Positions 27,517 to 36,370 of a DNA stretch of 64,000 nt are shown one piece after another. Position numbers and translations under genes: made by a program. The first letter of the stretch is position 1; the number at the start of each line of letters is the position of its first letter. Source of the DNA: JAJRRL01 sp047404195. Lineage in GTDB: Bacteria > Pseudomonadota > Gammaproteobacteria > JAJRRL01. The DNA is taken from NCBI GenBank assembly GCA_047404195.1, contig JBDOIU010000010.1:1-64000 (forward strand). The letters are read 5' to 3'. A model generated the notes under the pieces. The model worked only from the letters and a program-made list of their open reading frames with translations. It made no database searches and had not been told where the DNA came from.

Positions 27517-29433
27517 ATGCCTGTTATTACATTTCCCGATCAACGCACTGAATCTGTCGACACTGAGTCGACACTGTATTCTGTTGCAGAATCCATAGCA
27601 CCTGGCTTGGCTAAGCGCAGTGTTGCCGCTGAGCTTGATGGTCAGCTTGTTGATTTGTCGCATTCGTTGACCCGTGATGCCCATTTACGTTTTATTACTC
27701 TAGACGACGAAGAGGCCTTAGAGGTATTGCGTCACTCTTCTGCGCATTTATTGGCGCAGGCAGTGCAGCGATTATTTGATGATGTGCAAGTCACCATTGG
27801 ACCAGTCATTGATGAGGGATTTTACTACGACTTTGTTTACGAGCGTGGTTTTACCCCAGAGGACTTAGAAAAAATAGAAGCTGAGATGGCAAAAATTGTC
27901 GCTGAAGATTTACCGGTATCGCGCGAAGTTGTCACGCGAGATGAGGCTGTGGCTTTATTTAAATCGATGGGGGAGGACTATAAGGTCAAAATCATTGAAG
28001 ATATCCCGGGTGATGAAACATTGACCCTGTATCGTCAGGGAGAGTTCGTTGATTTATGCCGTGGACCACATGTGCCACGCACAGGTTTGCTCAAAGCTTT
28101 TAAATTGACAAAAATTTCAGGTGCTTACTGGCGAGGTGACAGTAATAATGCCATGTTGCAAAGAATATACGGTACGGCCTGGTCAACGCCTAAGGCCTTA
28201 AAAGTCTACCTGCGTCGCATTGAAGAGGCGAAAAAGCGTGATCACCGTGTGTTAGCACAGAAAATGGATCTGTTTCATATTGAAGACGGGATGGTCTATT
28301 GGCATCCAAATGGTTGGGCCATTATCATGGCTATGCGAACATATTTGCGAGAAGTTTTATCACGTTCGGGCTATCAAGAAGTCAACACGCCGGCATTGGC
28401 GAATGAAGAGTTGTGGCAGCTCTCTGGTCATCGCGCCCAATTTGCTGACAATATGTTTTCCCTCGCTAAAGGCGCAGATCAGGTTGATTTGGGGTTGGTT
28501 GTTAAGCCGATGAATTGTCCCTGTCACGTACAGATTTATAATCAAGGTTTAAAAAGTTATCGTGATTTGCCGCTTAGGTTGGCGGAGTTTGGTTCTTGTA
28601 CACGTAATGAGCCATCTGGTGCGTTGAATGGTTTGCTGCGGTTGCGTGGCTTTGTGCAGGATGATGCGCATATTTTCTGTCAGGAAGAGCAGATCATGTC
28701 TGAGGTGCTGGCATTTATTGAGCTATTAAAGCACAGTTATACCGTATTTGGTTTTACAGACATCAGGTATAAGTTATCCACACGACCTGAGAAGCGATTG
28801 GGCACCGACGAGATTTGGGATCAGGCGGAGTCTGCTTTGAGTGAAGCGCTGAATGCAGCTGAGGTTGATTGGCAGGTGTTACCAGGTGAGGGTGCCTTCT
28901 ATGGTCCAAAGATTGAGTTTTCATTGTGTGACTGCTTAGGCCGAGTTTGGCAGTGCGGTACGATTCAGGTTGATTTCTCAATGCCTGGGCGTTTAGGTGC
29001 GCAATATGTGGCTGAAGATGGTTCTAAGCGCGTTCCTGTTATGCTGCATCGAGCACTGTTTGGTTCATTTGAGCGTTTCTTGGCCATTCTTTTGGAGGAA
29101 ACGGCTGGTTGGTTGCCCGTTTGGTTGGCGCCAGTGCAGGTTGTTGTGATGAGTGTGACGGATAAACAGCATGCTTATCAAGAAAAAGTGTACAAATTAC
29201 TAACAGATTCGGGTCTGAGAGTGCATTCAGACTTGAGAAATGAAAAAATTGCTTATAAAATTCGCGAACACACCATCGCTAGAATTCCTTACCAGTTGGT
29301 TGTTGGAGACAAAGAAGTGGCGGACAATACGGTGACGGTGCGAGAGAAAAACAACAAGAAGCAGACAGTGATGTCACTGTCAGATTTTGTTGCTATGATT
29401 TCTGTGGCTGCTGATATGAATCAGCTGTTGTAA
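27517..29433 (+). CDS. thrS: Threonyl-tRNA synthetase
   Basis: ThrRS charges tRNA-Thr and edits Ser-tRNA-Thr. The N-terminal TGS domain (VITFPDQRTES), the editing domain (HSSAHLLAQAVQRLF, VDLCRGPHVP), the class II core (VVKPMNCPCHVQIY, RLRGFVQDDAHIFC) and the anticodon domain (VWLAPVQVVVMSV) are all present in 638 residues. GAGGTGAGC just before the ATG at 27517 fixes the start; the frame is open upstream into the tRNA. It is the first gene of the thrS-infC-rpmI-rplT series. Confidence 0.97.
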   Translation: MPVITFPDQRTESVDTESTLYSVAESIAPGLAKRSVAAELDGQLVDLSHSLTRDAHLRFITLDDEEALEVLRHSSAHLLAQAVQRLFDDVQVTIGPVIDEGFYYDFVYERGFTPEDLEKIEAEMAKIVAEDLPVSREVVTRDEAVALFKSMGEDYKVKIIEDIPGDETLTLYRQGEFVDLCRGPHVPRTGLLKAFKLTKISGAYWRGDSNNAMLQRIYGTAWSTPKALKVYLRRIEEAKKRDHRVLAQKMDLFHIEDGMVYWHPNGWAIIMAMRTYLREVLSRSGYQEVNTPALANEELWQLSGHRAQFADNMFSLAKGADQVDLGLVVKPMNCPCHVQIYNQGLKSYRDLPLRLAEFGSCTRNEPSGALNGLLRLRGFVQDDAHIFCQEEQIMSEVLAFIELLKHSYTVFGFTDIRYKLSTRPEKRLGTDEIWDQAESALSEALNAAEVDWQVLPGEGAFYGPKIEFSLCDCLGRVWQCGTIQVDFSMPGRLGAQYVAEDGSKRVPVMLHRALFGSFERFLAILLEETAGWLPVWLAPVQVVVMSVTDKQHAYQEKVYKLLTDSGLRVHSDLRNEKIAYKIREHTIARIPYQLVVGDKEVADNTVTVREKNNKKQTVMSLSDFVAMISVAADMNQLL

Positions 29434-29473
29434 TCATTTTATTGGGGTTTCTTACTTATTACTGGAGTCAGTC

Positions 29474-30082
29474 ATTAAAAATTTTAGAATAAATCAGCGG
29501 ATTAGGGTGCCAGAAGTGCGCTTAGTTGGAGAATCAGGTGAGCAAATCGGTGTAGTACGCACGGCAGAGGCCTTAAAGCAAGCCAAGGCTGCTGGTCTAG
29601 ATTTGGTTGAAATCCAACCAAATGCACGTCCGCCAGTCTGCAGGCTCATGGACTACGGTAAATTAAAGTACAGCCTCAATAAGAAGCAGCGTACGTCTCG
29701 TAAAACGCAGGTAAAAGAAATTAAGATTCGGTACAATACCGATAAGCACGATTATGATCTTAAGATGAAGAAAATCATCACATTTTTGTCCCGCGGTGAT
29801 AAGGTTAAAGTCAGTATGCGTTTTCGAGGGCGAGAGATGCAGCATCGGCAGCTGGGTTTAGAGGTCTTGCAAAAGTTGCAGCATGAATTAGGTGATGATG
29901 TGGTGGTTGATAGCCACCCTAGTCTAGAGGGACGTCAGTTAACGATGCTGCTTTCGGCCAGTAAAAGCTTGCTGCAGCGCGTTGAGCAAGAAAAAGCCAA
30001 GGCTAAGCAAGCATCAGAGGCTGATAATACGGAAAAATCAGCTGTTAAAGAAGAAAAGGCAGTTGGTGAGGGTGAAAAATAA
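29474..30082 (+). CDS. infC: Translation initiation factor IF-3, AUU start
   Basis: IF-3 binds the 30S subunit and checks initiator tRNA and start codon. No ATG fits. An ATT at 29474-29476, six bases after GGAG, is in frame and yields (M)KNFRINQRIRVPEVRLVG, matching the conserved IF-3 N-terminus. A GTG at 29507 would remove it. AUU is the known infC start in many bacteria and permits autoregulation, since IF-3 rejects its own start codon. The core (LVEIQPNARPPVCRLMDYGK, KEIKIRYNTDKHDYDLK, RFRGREMQH) is intact. A charged tail of about 25 residues extends it to 202. Confidence 0.95.
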   Translation: MKNFRINQRIRVPEVRLVGESGEQIGVVRTAEALKQAKAAGLDLVEIQPNARPPVCRLMDYGKLKYSLNKKQRTSRKTQVKEIKIRYNTDKHDYDLKMKKIITFLSRGDKVKVSMRFRGREMQHRQLGLEVLQKLQHELGDDVVVDSHPSLEGRQLTMLLSASKSLLQRVEQEKAKAKQASEADNTEKSAVKEEKAVGEGEK

Positions 30083-30176
30083 CAGATTAAATTGCCATAT
30101 CGCTTGGCATTCAAATGAATCTTTGTTATGATAGGCGCCTCTTTTAAGGGGTTTTATAACCAGAAAGGTGGACTTT

Positions 30177-30374
30177 ATGGCCAAATTAAAATCAAAACGT
30201 GGGCTTCTGAAGCGTATTCGTATCACATCAAGCGGTCGGATTAAGCGTGCAAGAGCCAATAGGCGTCACATTTTAACCAAAATGGGGCAAAAGAGAAAGC
30301 GACAATTGCGTGGTCGTCAACTGATCAATTGCGCTGACATGGCGCTGGTCAAACGTATGTTGCACTTAGACTAA
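30177..30374 (+). CDS. rpmI: Ribosomal protein L35
   Basis: A 65-residue basic protein with MAKLKSKRGLLKRIRITSSG and the C-terminal KRMLH. The ATG at 30177 follows AAGGTGG by five bases; an in-frame GTG at 30168 lies within the ribosome binding site. It sits between infC and rplT as in most bacteria. Confidence 0.95.
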   Translation: MAKLKSKRGLLKRIRITSSGRIKRARANRRHILTKMGQKRKRQLRGRQLINCADMALVKRMLHLD

Positions 30375-30431
30375 CGTTGACCAGTTATTTACATAATCCC
30401 ATCTCGGGATTTATCAGAGAGGTTATTCAAA

Positions 30432-30788
30432 ATGGCTAGAGTTAAGAAAGGGGTTACTGCACGTGCCCGCCATAAGAAGATCTTAAAGCAAGCAAAAGGT
30501 TATTACGGAGCCCGTTCACGTTGCTTCCGTACTGCCAAGCAAGCAGTGATCAAAGCGGCTCAGTATGCTTACCGTGACCGCAAACAACGAAAAAGACAAT
30601 TCCGCTCCTTGTGGATTGTGCGTATCAATGCTGCTGCGCGTTTACATGATTTGTCATACAGCCGTTTCATGAATGGTCTGAGTCAAGCTGGTGTAGAAGT
30701 AGATAGAAAAGTGTTGGCTGACATGGCCGTACACGAACCTGCTGCGTTTTCTGCACTTTGTGAGCAAGCAAAGGCTGCATTGGCATAG
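30432..30788 (+). CDS. rplT: Ribosomal protein L20
   Basis: L20 is an early-assembly large-subunit protein that also represses its operon in E. coli. The 118 residues begin MARVKKGVTARARHKKILKQ and include YYGARSRCFRTAKQAV and RKQRKRQFRSLWI. It ends the infC-rpmI-rplT run; a terminator follows before pheS. Confidence 0.97.
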   Translation: MARVKKGVTARARHKKILKQAKGYYGARSRCFRTAKQAVIKAAQYAYRDRKQRKRQFRSLWIVRINAAARLHDLSYSRFMNGLSQAGVEVDRKVLADMAVHEPAAFSALCEQAKAALA

Positions 30789-30805
30789 AGTATCTATCCA
30801 TTTCG

Positions 30806-30852
30806 AGGTTGTTGCCATCAGCAGAATTGCTGACTGTCAACAGCCTTTTTTT
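30806..30852 (+). terminator. Terminator or attenuator between rplT and pheS
   Basis: AGGTTGTTG pairs with CAACAGCCT (one G-T pair), enclosing an inner hairpin TCAGCA/TGCTGA, and is followed by seven T. It lies where E. coli has the pheST attenuator. No Phe-rich leader peptide is visible, so plain termination or partial read-through is the safer reading. Confidence 0.75.
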
Positions 30853-30916
30853 ATATGTGTGTTCGCAAGTGATTTAATTGACACACATTGTTGTGATCTG
30901 GCAAAAGGGGGATCGA

Positions 30917-31912
30917 ATGCAAGATCAATTATCCAGTATTTTAGAGGCAGCACACGCTGATATTGCAGCAGCCAATAACCAGCATGAGTTGAATCAGGTA
31001 AAATCTCGTTATGTTGGTAAGCAGGCGCCGCTGACTGGGCTTTTGAAGCAACTTGGAAAATTACCCAACGAAGAGCGTCGGGCGATGGGTGAGCAAATTA
31101 ATGCTGCCAAAAAAACAGTTTACACATTGTTGGCAGAGCGTGAGCAACATATTAAGTCAGCGCAAATGGCTGAGCGCTTGGATAAAGAACGCTGCGATAC
31201 AGCGTTGCCAGGGCGAGGTCAGTCTGTTGGTGGCTTACACCCACTGACACAAATCACTAATCGCGTGATTGCCTTATTTACTCAGCTTGGTTTTGAGATT
31301 GCAACAGGGCCAGAAATAGAGTCAGAGGTTTATAATTTTGATGCTCTCAATATACCGGCAACGCATCCGGCTCGGGCGATGCAAGATACTTTTTATTTCG
31401 ATGCTAAAACTGTTTTACGCACGCATACGTCACCTGTACAGATTCGGGCAATGCAGGCTGAAGGTGTGCCTATTCGCGTGATTGCACCAGGGCGTGTATA
31501 CAGGCGTGATTCGGATCAAACCCATTCCCCGATGTTTCATCAAATGGAAGGCTTGATGATTGATCACAACCTTAATTTTGGTCAGTTGAAATCCTTGTTA
31601 CAAGATTTCTTTAACGCATTTTTTGGGCGTGACGTGCAGCTGCGTTTTCGCGCATCATATTTTCCATTTACTGAGCCATCTGCTGAAGTTGATATATGGA
31701 TGCCTGAAACCGAGTCTTGGCTAGAAGTGCTGGGCTGCGGTATGGTTCACCCAAATGTTTTACAAGCATGTCATGTCGATGTTGAGCAATATAACGGTTT
31801 TGCTTTTGGCATGGGTTTAGATCGATTGACTATGCTGGCGTATGGCATCACAGATTTACGCTTATTATTTAATAACGATTTGGCATTTCTGTCACAGTTT
31901 CAAGGAGGTTAA
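30917..31912 (+). CDS. pheS: Phenylalanyl-tRNA synthetase alpha subunit
   Basis: PheS carries the class II catalytic core of the alpha2beta2 enzyme. The N-terminal coiled coil (about 1-85), GGLHPLTQITNRVI, motif 2 (RVYRRDSDQTHSPMFHQMEG) and motif 3 (GFAFGMGLDRLTML) are present in 331 residues. GGGGGAT before the ATG at 30917 fixes the start. pheT begins four bases after the stop. Confidence 0.97.
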   Translation: MQDQLSSILEAAHADIAAANNQHELNQVKSRYVGKQAPLTGLLKQLGKLPNEERRAMGEQINAAKKTVYTLLAEREQHIKSAQMAERLDKERCDTALPGRGQSVGGLHPLTQITNRVIALFTQLGFEIATGPEIESEVYNFDALNIPATHPARAMQDTFYFDAKTVLRTHTSPVQIRAMQAEGVPIRVIAPGRVYRRDSDQTHSPMFHQMEGLMIDHNLNFGQLKSLLQDFFNAFFGRDVQLRFRASYFPFTEPSAEVDIWMPETESWLEVLGCGMVHPNVLQACHVDVEQYNGFAFGMGLDRLTMLAYGITDLRLLFNNDLAFLSQFQGG

Positions 31913-31916
31913 GTCG

Positions 31917-34352
31917 ATGTATGTGAGTTTAGATTGGTTGCAGTCATTGGATACGACATTTGAATTTGATGCGGAAGTGTTGGCGTCACGTTTAATGTTG
32001 TCGGGTTTAGAAATTGAATCAATTGCCAACGCTGCTCCTGAGTTAGAGGGTGTTGTTGTTGGTCATGTTGAGTCGTGTGAGCAACACCAAAATGCAGATC
32101 GCTTGCGTGTTTGTATTGTGAATATTGGATCAGCGGAACCGTTACAAATTGTGTGTGGTGCGCCTAACGTACATGCTGGTGCTTTGGTACCTGTGATTCA
32201 GGTTGGTGCAACCTTGCCGTGTGGCACAGCGATTAAAGCATGTCAGCTGAGAGGTGTTGATTCCGCTGGTATGATTTGTTCTGCAAAAGAGTTATCGCTG
32301 GGTGAGGGGCATGATGGCATATTGTTGTTAGCATCAGATGCACCTGTTGGCCAGCCGTTTGCAGAGTACCTGCGTTGTGCAGATCAGATTCTTGAGCTGG
32401 CGATTACGCCTAATCGTGGTGATTGTCTATCGATGCAGGGTGTGCTGCGAGAGGCGCGTGCATTGTTGGGGCAGTCATATCAAGCTGTGTCCACAGATTC
32501 GGTTACTGCAACCCATGCTGAAACAGTGACAACCACATTACAGTCACCTGCCTGTTCGCACTACAGCAGTCGTGTGATTCGTGGTATTGATGCAAGTGCA
32601 ACGATACCATTATGGATGTCTGAGCGTTTACGTCGTGCAAACTGTCATGTTGTCGGTCATGCTGTGGTTGATATTTTGAATTATGTCATGCTAGAAACGG
32701 GGCAACCCATGCATGCATTTGATATGGCGTTATGTCAATTACCATTGTCAGTTCGTCAGGCGCAATCAGGTGAATCATTAGATCTTTTAGATGGCTCATC
32801 CATTCAATTACATGCAGACGATATGGTGATTGCAGATACTTCTGGTGCAGTGGCATTAGCAGGTGTCATGGGTGGTCAAAGTACTGCAGTCAGCGCGAAT
32901 ACCACTGATATCATCCTTGAAAGTGCCTATTTTGATGCGGCGACTATTGGTGTATCAGCGCGTCGTCATCGCTTATCAACAGATTCATCTTATCGTTTTG
33001 AGCGTGGTGTGGATTGGCAGAAGCAGCAAGCTGCCATTGAACGTGCAACGGCATTGCTACAACAAATCGTGTCTGGAGAACCTGGTCCAGTGACAACAAT
33101 TCAAGATGAGCAGCATCCAATACATCGAGAGGTGAGCCTGCATGCAGATGCAATCACACGCTGTCTGGGCTTTGTTGTGCCTGCTGACAATGTCACTGCT
33201 ATCTTGCAGCGTTTAGGTTGTCAGGTGAGTCACAGCGGTGATCATTGGCAGGTCACAGTACCCAGCTACCGTCCTGATATCAGTTTGGACGTGGATTTGA
33301 TTGAGGAAATTGCGCGTGTATATGGTTACGATCGTATTCCTGCGCAGCCACTGGTAGCAACACTGACAATGTCAACACCACAAGCACATACTATTGCGAT
33401 AGACAAAGTCAATGCAATCAAGCATCAATTGGTTGCGCGCGGTTTTCAGGAGGTAATCAATTATAGTTTTGTATCACCGGCCATTGAGGCCATACTGGGT
33501 GATACTGATGTTGCGCCTGCATTACCATTATCTAACCCGTTATCACAAGATATGTCTGTGATGCGTCGTTCGCTTTGGGGTGGTTTGTTGCAAACATACC
33601 AGCACAACTTAAAGCGTCAGCATCATCGTCAGCGTTTGTTTGAGTGGGGTGTTTGTTTCTTGCCGCAGTCAGGTGATATTGCTAGTTGTGAGCAGGTTGA
33701 TCGTGTGGCTGGCCTGGTGGCTGGGCGTCGTTATGATGAAACATGGGCGCACGATGCCACACAGCATGACTTTTATGATTTGAAGCAGGATGTGCTTGCG
33801 TTACTGACAGCACGTGGCATCAGGGCGTCATTTCGTACTGCGAATCATGCAGCATTACACCCACACCAGCAGGCTGCAATTCATTTGCCTTCAGGTCAGG
33901 TAATTGGTTACATCGGTGTATTGCATCCAGCACATGCAGCACAACTGAAGCTGAAGGGCTCTCCCATTCTATTTGAGGTCAATACGCAGCCCCTGATGGC
34001 TGTGCCGGATAGCCGTTACCAGCCTGTTTCTAAGTTTCCTATGGTGCGTAGAGACATTTCCTTGGTGATGCCAGAAAAGCAGTCTGTACAAGCTGTTCAA
34101 GAGCTGTTATGCACCACGTTAGGTGAAAAAATGATCAAAAGTGCTGTTTTCGATGTTTATTCTGGTGATGATTTGCCCAATCAGCAAAAAAGTGTCAGTT
34201 TTGCACTATTCTTTCAAGAGGCGTCACGAACTTTGGTTGATGCCGAAGTGGATTCTCTAATGAACACATTAGTGCAGGCATTAGCGGATCAGCTGGATAT
34301 TCATCGGAGGGAGCAAGCAGATGAGCACACTAACAAAAGCGGAAATCGCTGA
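31917..34352 (+). CDS. pheT: Phenylalanyl-tRNA synthetase beta subunit
   Basis: PheT provides tRNA binding and Tyr editing. The order is an N-terminal OB domain (VVVGHVESCEQHQNADRLRVC), the B3/B4 region (ELAITPNRGDCLS), the B5 domain (YRPDISLDVDLIEEIARVYGYDRIP), the catalytic-like core and a C-terminal FDX-ACB domain (PVSKFPMVRRDISLVMP). The length is 811. AAGGAGG precedes the ATG at 31917. The last 32 bases overlap ihfA. Confidence 0.96.
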   Translation: MYVSLDWLQSLDTTFEFDAEVLASRLMLSGLEIESIANAAPELEGVVVGHVESCEQHQNADRLRVCIVNIGSAEPLQIVCGAPNVHAGALVPVIQVGATLPCGTAIKACQLRGVDSAGMICSAKELSLGEGHDGILLLASDAPVGQPFAEYLRCADQILELAITPNRGDCLSMQGVLREARALLGQSYQAVSTDSVTATHAETVTTTLQSPACSHYSSRVIRGIDASATIPLWMSERLRRANCHVVGHAVVDILNYVMLETGQPMHAFDMALCQLPLSVRQAQSGESLDLLDGSSIQLHADDMVIADTSGAVALAGVMGGQSTAVSANTTDIILESAYFDAATIGVSARRHRLSTDSSYRFERGVDWQKQQAAIERATALLQQIVSGEPGPVTTIQDEQHPIHREVSLHADAITRCLGFVVPADNVTAILQRLGCQVSHSGDHWQVTVPSYRPDISLDVDLIEEIARVYGYDRIPAQPLVATLTMSTPQAHTIAIDKVNAIKHQLVARGFQEVINYSFVSPAIEAILGDTDVAPALPLSNPLSQDMSVMRRSLWGGLLQTYQHNLKRQHHRQRLFEWGVCFLPQSGDIASCEQVDRVAGLVAGRRYDETWAHDATQHDFYDLKQDVLALLTARGIRASFRTANHAALHPHQQAAIHLPSGQVIGYIGVLHPAHAAQLKLKGSPILFEVNTQPLMAVPDSRYQPVSKFPMVRRDISLVMPEKQSVQAVQELLCTTLGEKMIKSAVFDVYSGDDLPNQQKSVSFALFFQEASRTLVDAEVDSLMNTLVQALADQLDIHRREQADEHTNKSGNR

Positions 34353-34689
34353 GCGTTTACATACTGAAGTTGGTTTAAGCAAGCGTGATGCAAAAGATTT
34401 GGTTGAGCGGTTTTACGAAGAAATTCGCTTGGCTTTAGAGTCTGGTGAACCAGTGAAGTTGTCAGGTTTTGGTAACTTTAATTTGAGAGATAAAAATGCG
34501 CGTCCAGGTCGTAATCCAAAAACGGGTGAAGAAGTGCCTATTGAAGCGCGACGTGTAGTCACTTTCAAAACTGGTCAGAAGCTGAAAGGAAAGGTCGAGT
34601 CTGGTGAGCCGACTGATACACCGGATACTCAGCAACCATCATTCAATACACACAATGATGACAACGATCCATTTGGCGGTCACGCATAG
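34321..34689 (+). CDS. ihfA: Integration host factor alpha subunit
   Basis: IHF bends DNA at specific sites as an alpha-beta dimer. The sequence MSTLTKAEIAERLHTEVGLS, VKLSGFGNFNLRDKNARPGRNPKTGE and RRVVTFKTGQKLK is typical. The position after pheT is the standard one. A Pro/Asp/His-rich tail of about 25 residues extends it to 122, longer than the roughly 99 of E. coli. Its start inside pheT, with GGAGGG upstream, implies translational coupling. Confidence 0.95.
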   Translation: MSTLTKAEIAERLHTEVGLSKRDAKDLVERFYEEIRLALESGEPVKLSGFGNFNLRDKNARPGRNPKTGEEVPIEARRVVTFKTGQKLKGKVESGEPTDTPDTQQPSFNTHNDDNDPFGGHA

Positions 34690-34744
34690 ACTTACAACAG
34701 TTAAGACATCAAGTGCAAGGGGTGTTTTTACCTAAGGATCTCAC

Positions 34745-35134
34745 ATGTCTTCGAAAAATCCGTTTAAGCGATTTCACCATATCGGTATTCCAACCACTGA
34801 GTCAAAGCCTGGTGAACAGTATTCGTCGGCATTTGATTGCTGGACGGCAGATGTTGATGGCAGTCGAATTGGCGCTCAGTGGCACCGTTTTGGAGAGAAC
34901 CATCCTTTTCATCCGATCATTGCTGAGTTGCCACACATTGCTTTTCAGGTAGACAATTTAGAAGATGCACTTGCTGGAGAAGAAGTGATCATGACTATTC
35001 ATGAGCCGATTCCTGGCTTTCGCTCTGCCATGATTTTAGATGCGGGTTTACCAATTGAGCTCATTGAAACGAAGCTCAGCAAAGAGCAAATTGAAAACAA
35101 GGTTCAGTCTGGCGACTCGATTATGCGAAGATAG
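34745..35134 (+). CDS. VOC (glyoxalase/bleomycin-resistance) fold protein
   Basis: A 129-residue protein that starts with FHHIGIPTTE and contains PHIAFQVDNLEDAL, then EPIPGFRSAMILDAGLPIELIE. This is the paired beta-alpha-beta pattern of vicinal-oxygen-chelate proteins, with possible metal ligands at His12, His64 and the terminal Glu. The substrate is unknown. It lies 55 bases after ihfA and may be read through from that operon. Confidence 0.7.
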   Translation: MSSKNPFKRFHHIGIPTTESKPGEQYSSAFDCWTADVDGSRIGAQWHRFGENHPFHPIIAELPHIAFQVDNLEDALAGEEVIMTIHEPIPGFRSAMILDAGLPIELIETKLSKEQIENKVQSGDSIMRR

Positions 35135-35302
35135 CGCATTGCTGCCAAAAATATCAGTCTTATCTAAACACCATCAAGGAAACCATCCTTTTATTGATCA
35201 CGAGTAGGTTGGTGGTCAATCGAAATATGATCACTGGCTTGTTTGTCCTCAAGCCCAGGGATCCTTGCGTAGCAATGTGTCAGCAGGGTTTGTCGTTATT
35301 AT

Positions 35303-36160
35303 CTAGTACCACAACGTTTCACGCGTGACGCTATCACACATCAACTTGTTGGCTTCAAGCATGGGGGGGGTATAGGCTGGTGGTGGTGTTCCGGTTATCT
35401 TGTGTGCAGGATTGGATGGCAGTAGTGAGTTGTGTGTGGCTGGATTGGAGCTGCTGTTATTACACTTTGTGGGGGGTGCATCGAGTATCTTTAGAAGCTG
35501 CTTGCTGACTCTTTGCTTTATGACCGTAGCGATGATTGTACTGATTAAGACGGACGTAGATACGACTATCAGTGCTGATAGAAGACCTATCATCAAACCA
35601 CTTGTTGTTGGTACATCTAGGCAGTGCTTAAAGATTGTAGATACAATTTGGCTTATTCGGGCAGCAGTGGCTGGAGAATTTAATAGTAAGGATGCTGTCA
35701 ATGGAGATATCACTGAACAGGACAACACTGAGAAGAAGGCTGTTGCTGTGATTACAGATGGGGCGCATGACGCAAGGTGTCCTTTCAGAGCTGTTTTGCT
35801 GAGTTCTTGGTTTGCAGAGGCTTGATTTAGTAGCGACTGTATTTTATTGGTTGCCTGTTCAAGCGTTTCTTTATTATTTTTGCTGTTATACAGTGTTTCT
35901 AGTTTCGTCAGTTTTTGTTGGGATTGTTTTTCTGATGCCCCTTCTTTTTTGAGTGCCTGGATGTATTTTTTTTCTAGTAGAGACTGCAATGCTATGAAAA
36001 GACCATTATTTTTAATTTTGTTACACGCAGAACTAAAATTGCGAATCTGGATGAGGTAGGTATGTAGATCATCGGCCAGATTTTTCCAAGTTTCATTAGA
36101 GGCTTTATGGCAATCAAGTTCAAATTTTAAGATCTCATTTAGTGACATTGGTTTACGCAT
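35303..36160 (-). CDS. Hypothetical hairpin membrane protein with PPxY motif (285 aa)
   Basis: No family is recognised. The ATG at 36160 follows AGGAG by five bases; the frame is open to 36223. The first 130 or so residues are helical and charged. Two hydrophobic segments follow (about 134-158 and 187-214), then a Ser/Asn/Pro-rich tail containing GTPPPAYTPP, in which residues 260-263 form a PPxY motif, the ligand of eukaryotic WW domains. The start MRKPMSLNEIL resembles MPKQLSLKEVF of the next gene upstream, and both share the same layout, so they are probably tandem paralogues. No signal peptide. An effector inserted in a host membrane is an attractive inference but unproven. Confidence 0.65.
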   Translation of the reverse strand: MRKPMSLNEILKFELDCHKASNETWKNLADDLHTYLIQIRNFSSACNKIKNNGLFIALQSLLEKKYIQALKKEGASEKQSQQKLTKLETLYNSKNNKETLEQATNKIQSLLNQASANQELSKTALKGHLASCAPSVITATAFFSVLSCSVISPLTASLLLNSPATAARISQIVSTIFKHCLDVPTTSGLMIGLLSALIVVSTSVLISTIIATVIKQRVSKQLLKILDAPPTKCNNSSSNPATHNSLLPSNPAHKITGTPPPAYTPPMLEANKLMCDSVTRETLWY

Positions 36161-36194
36161 TATATCTCCTACCCTAAGCACGTTATAACGAAAG

Positions 36195-36223
36195 ATGATA
36201 CCAATACCTTGGCGCCATATCAA
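36195..36223 (-). promoter_or_regulatory. Sigma70-like promoter for the PPxY hairpin gene
   Basis: On the minus strand TTGATA (36218-36223) and TATCAT (36195-36200) are 17 bases apart and lie about 35 bases before the ATG at 36160. The gene is thus likely to be transcribed separately from its upstream paralogue. Confidence 0.5.
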
Positions 36224-36370
36224 GCGTGTTGTTTGACGCGGATTGGTGTCAATACACTTTGTTCAAAATCATCATGTTGCAGTGAGTTTGAAATGCGCTT
36301 CGCTTTGCCCTTGTGCACACACATGAATGCGGCTCACTTGATTCGGCATAATAAAACGCGAAGTATTAGT

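Noticed and set aside
30789..30916. Classical pheST attenuation with a Phe-rich leader peptide
   Set aside because: A hairpin with a T run is present, but no small frame with clustered Phe codons precedes it.
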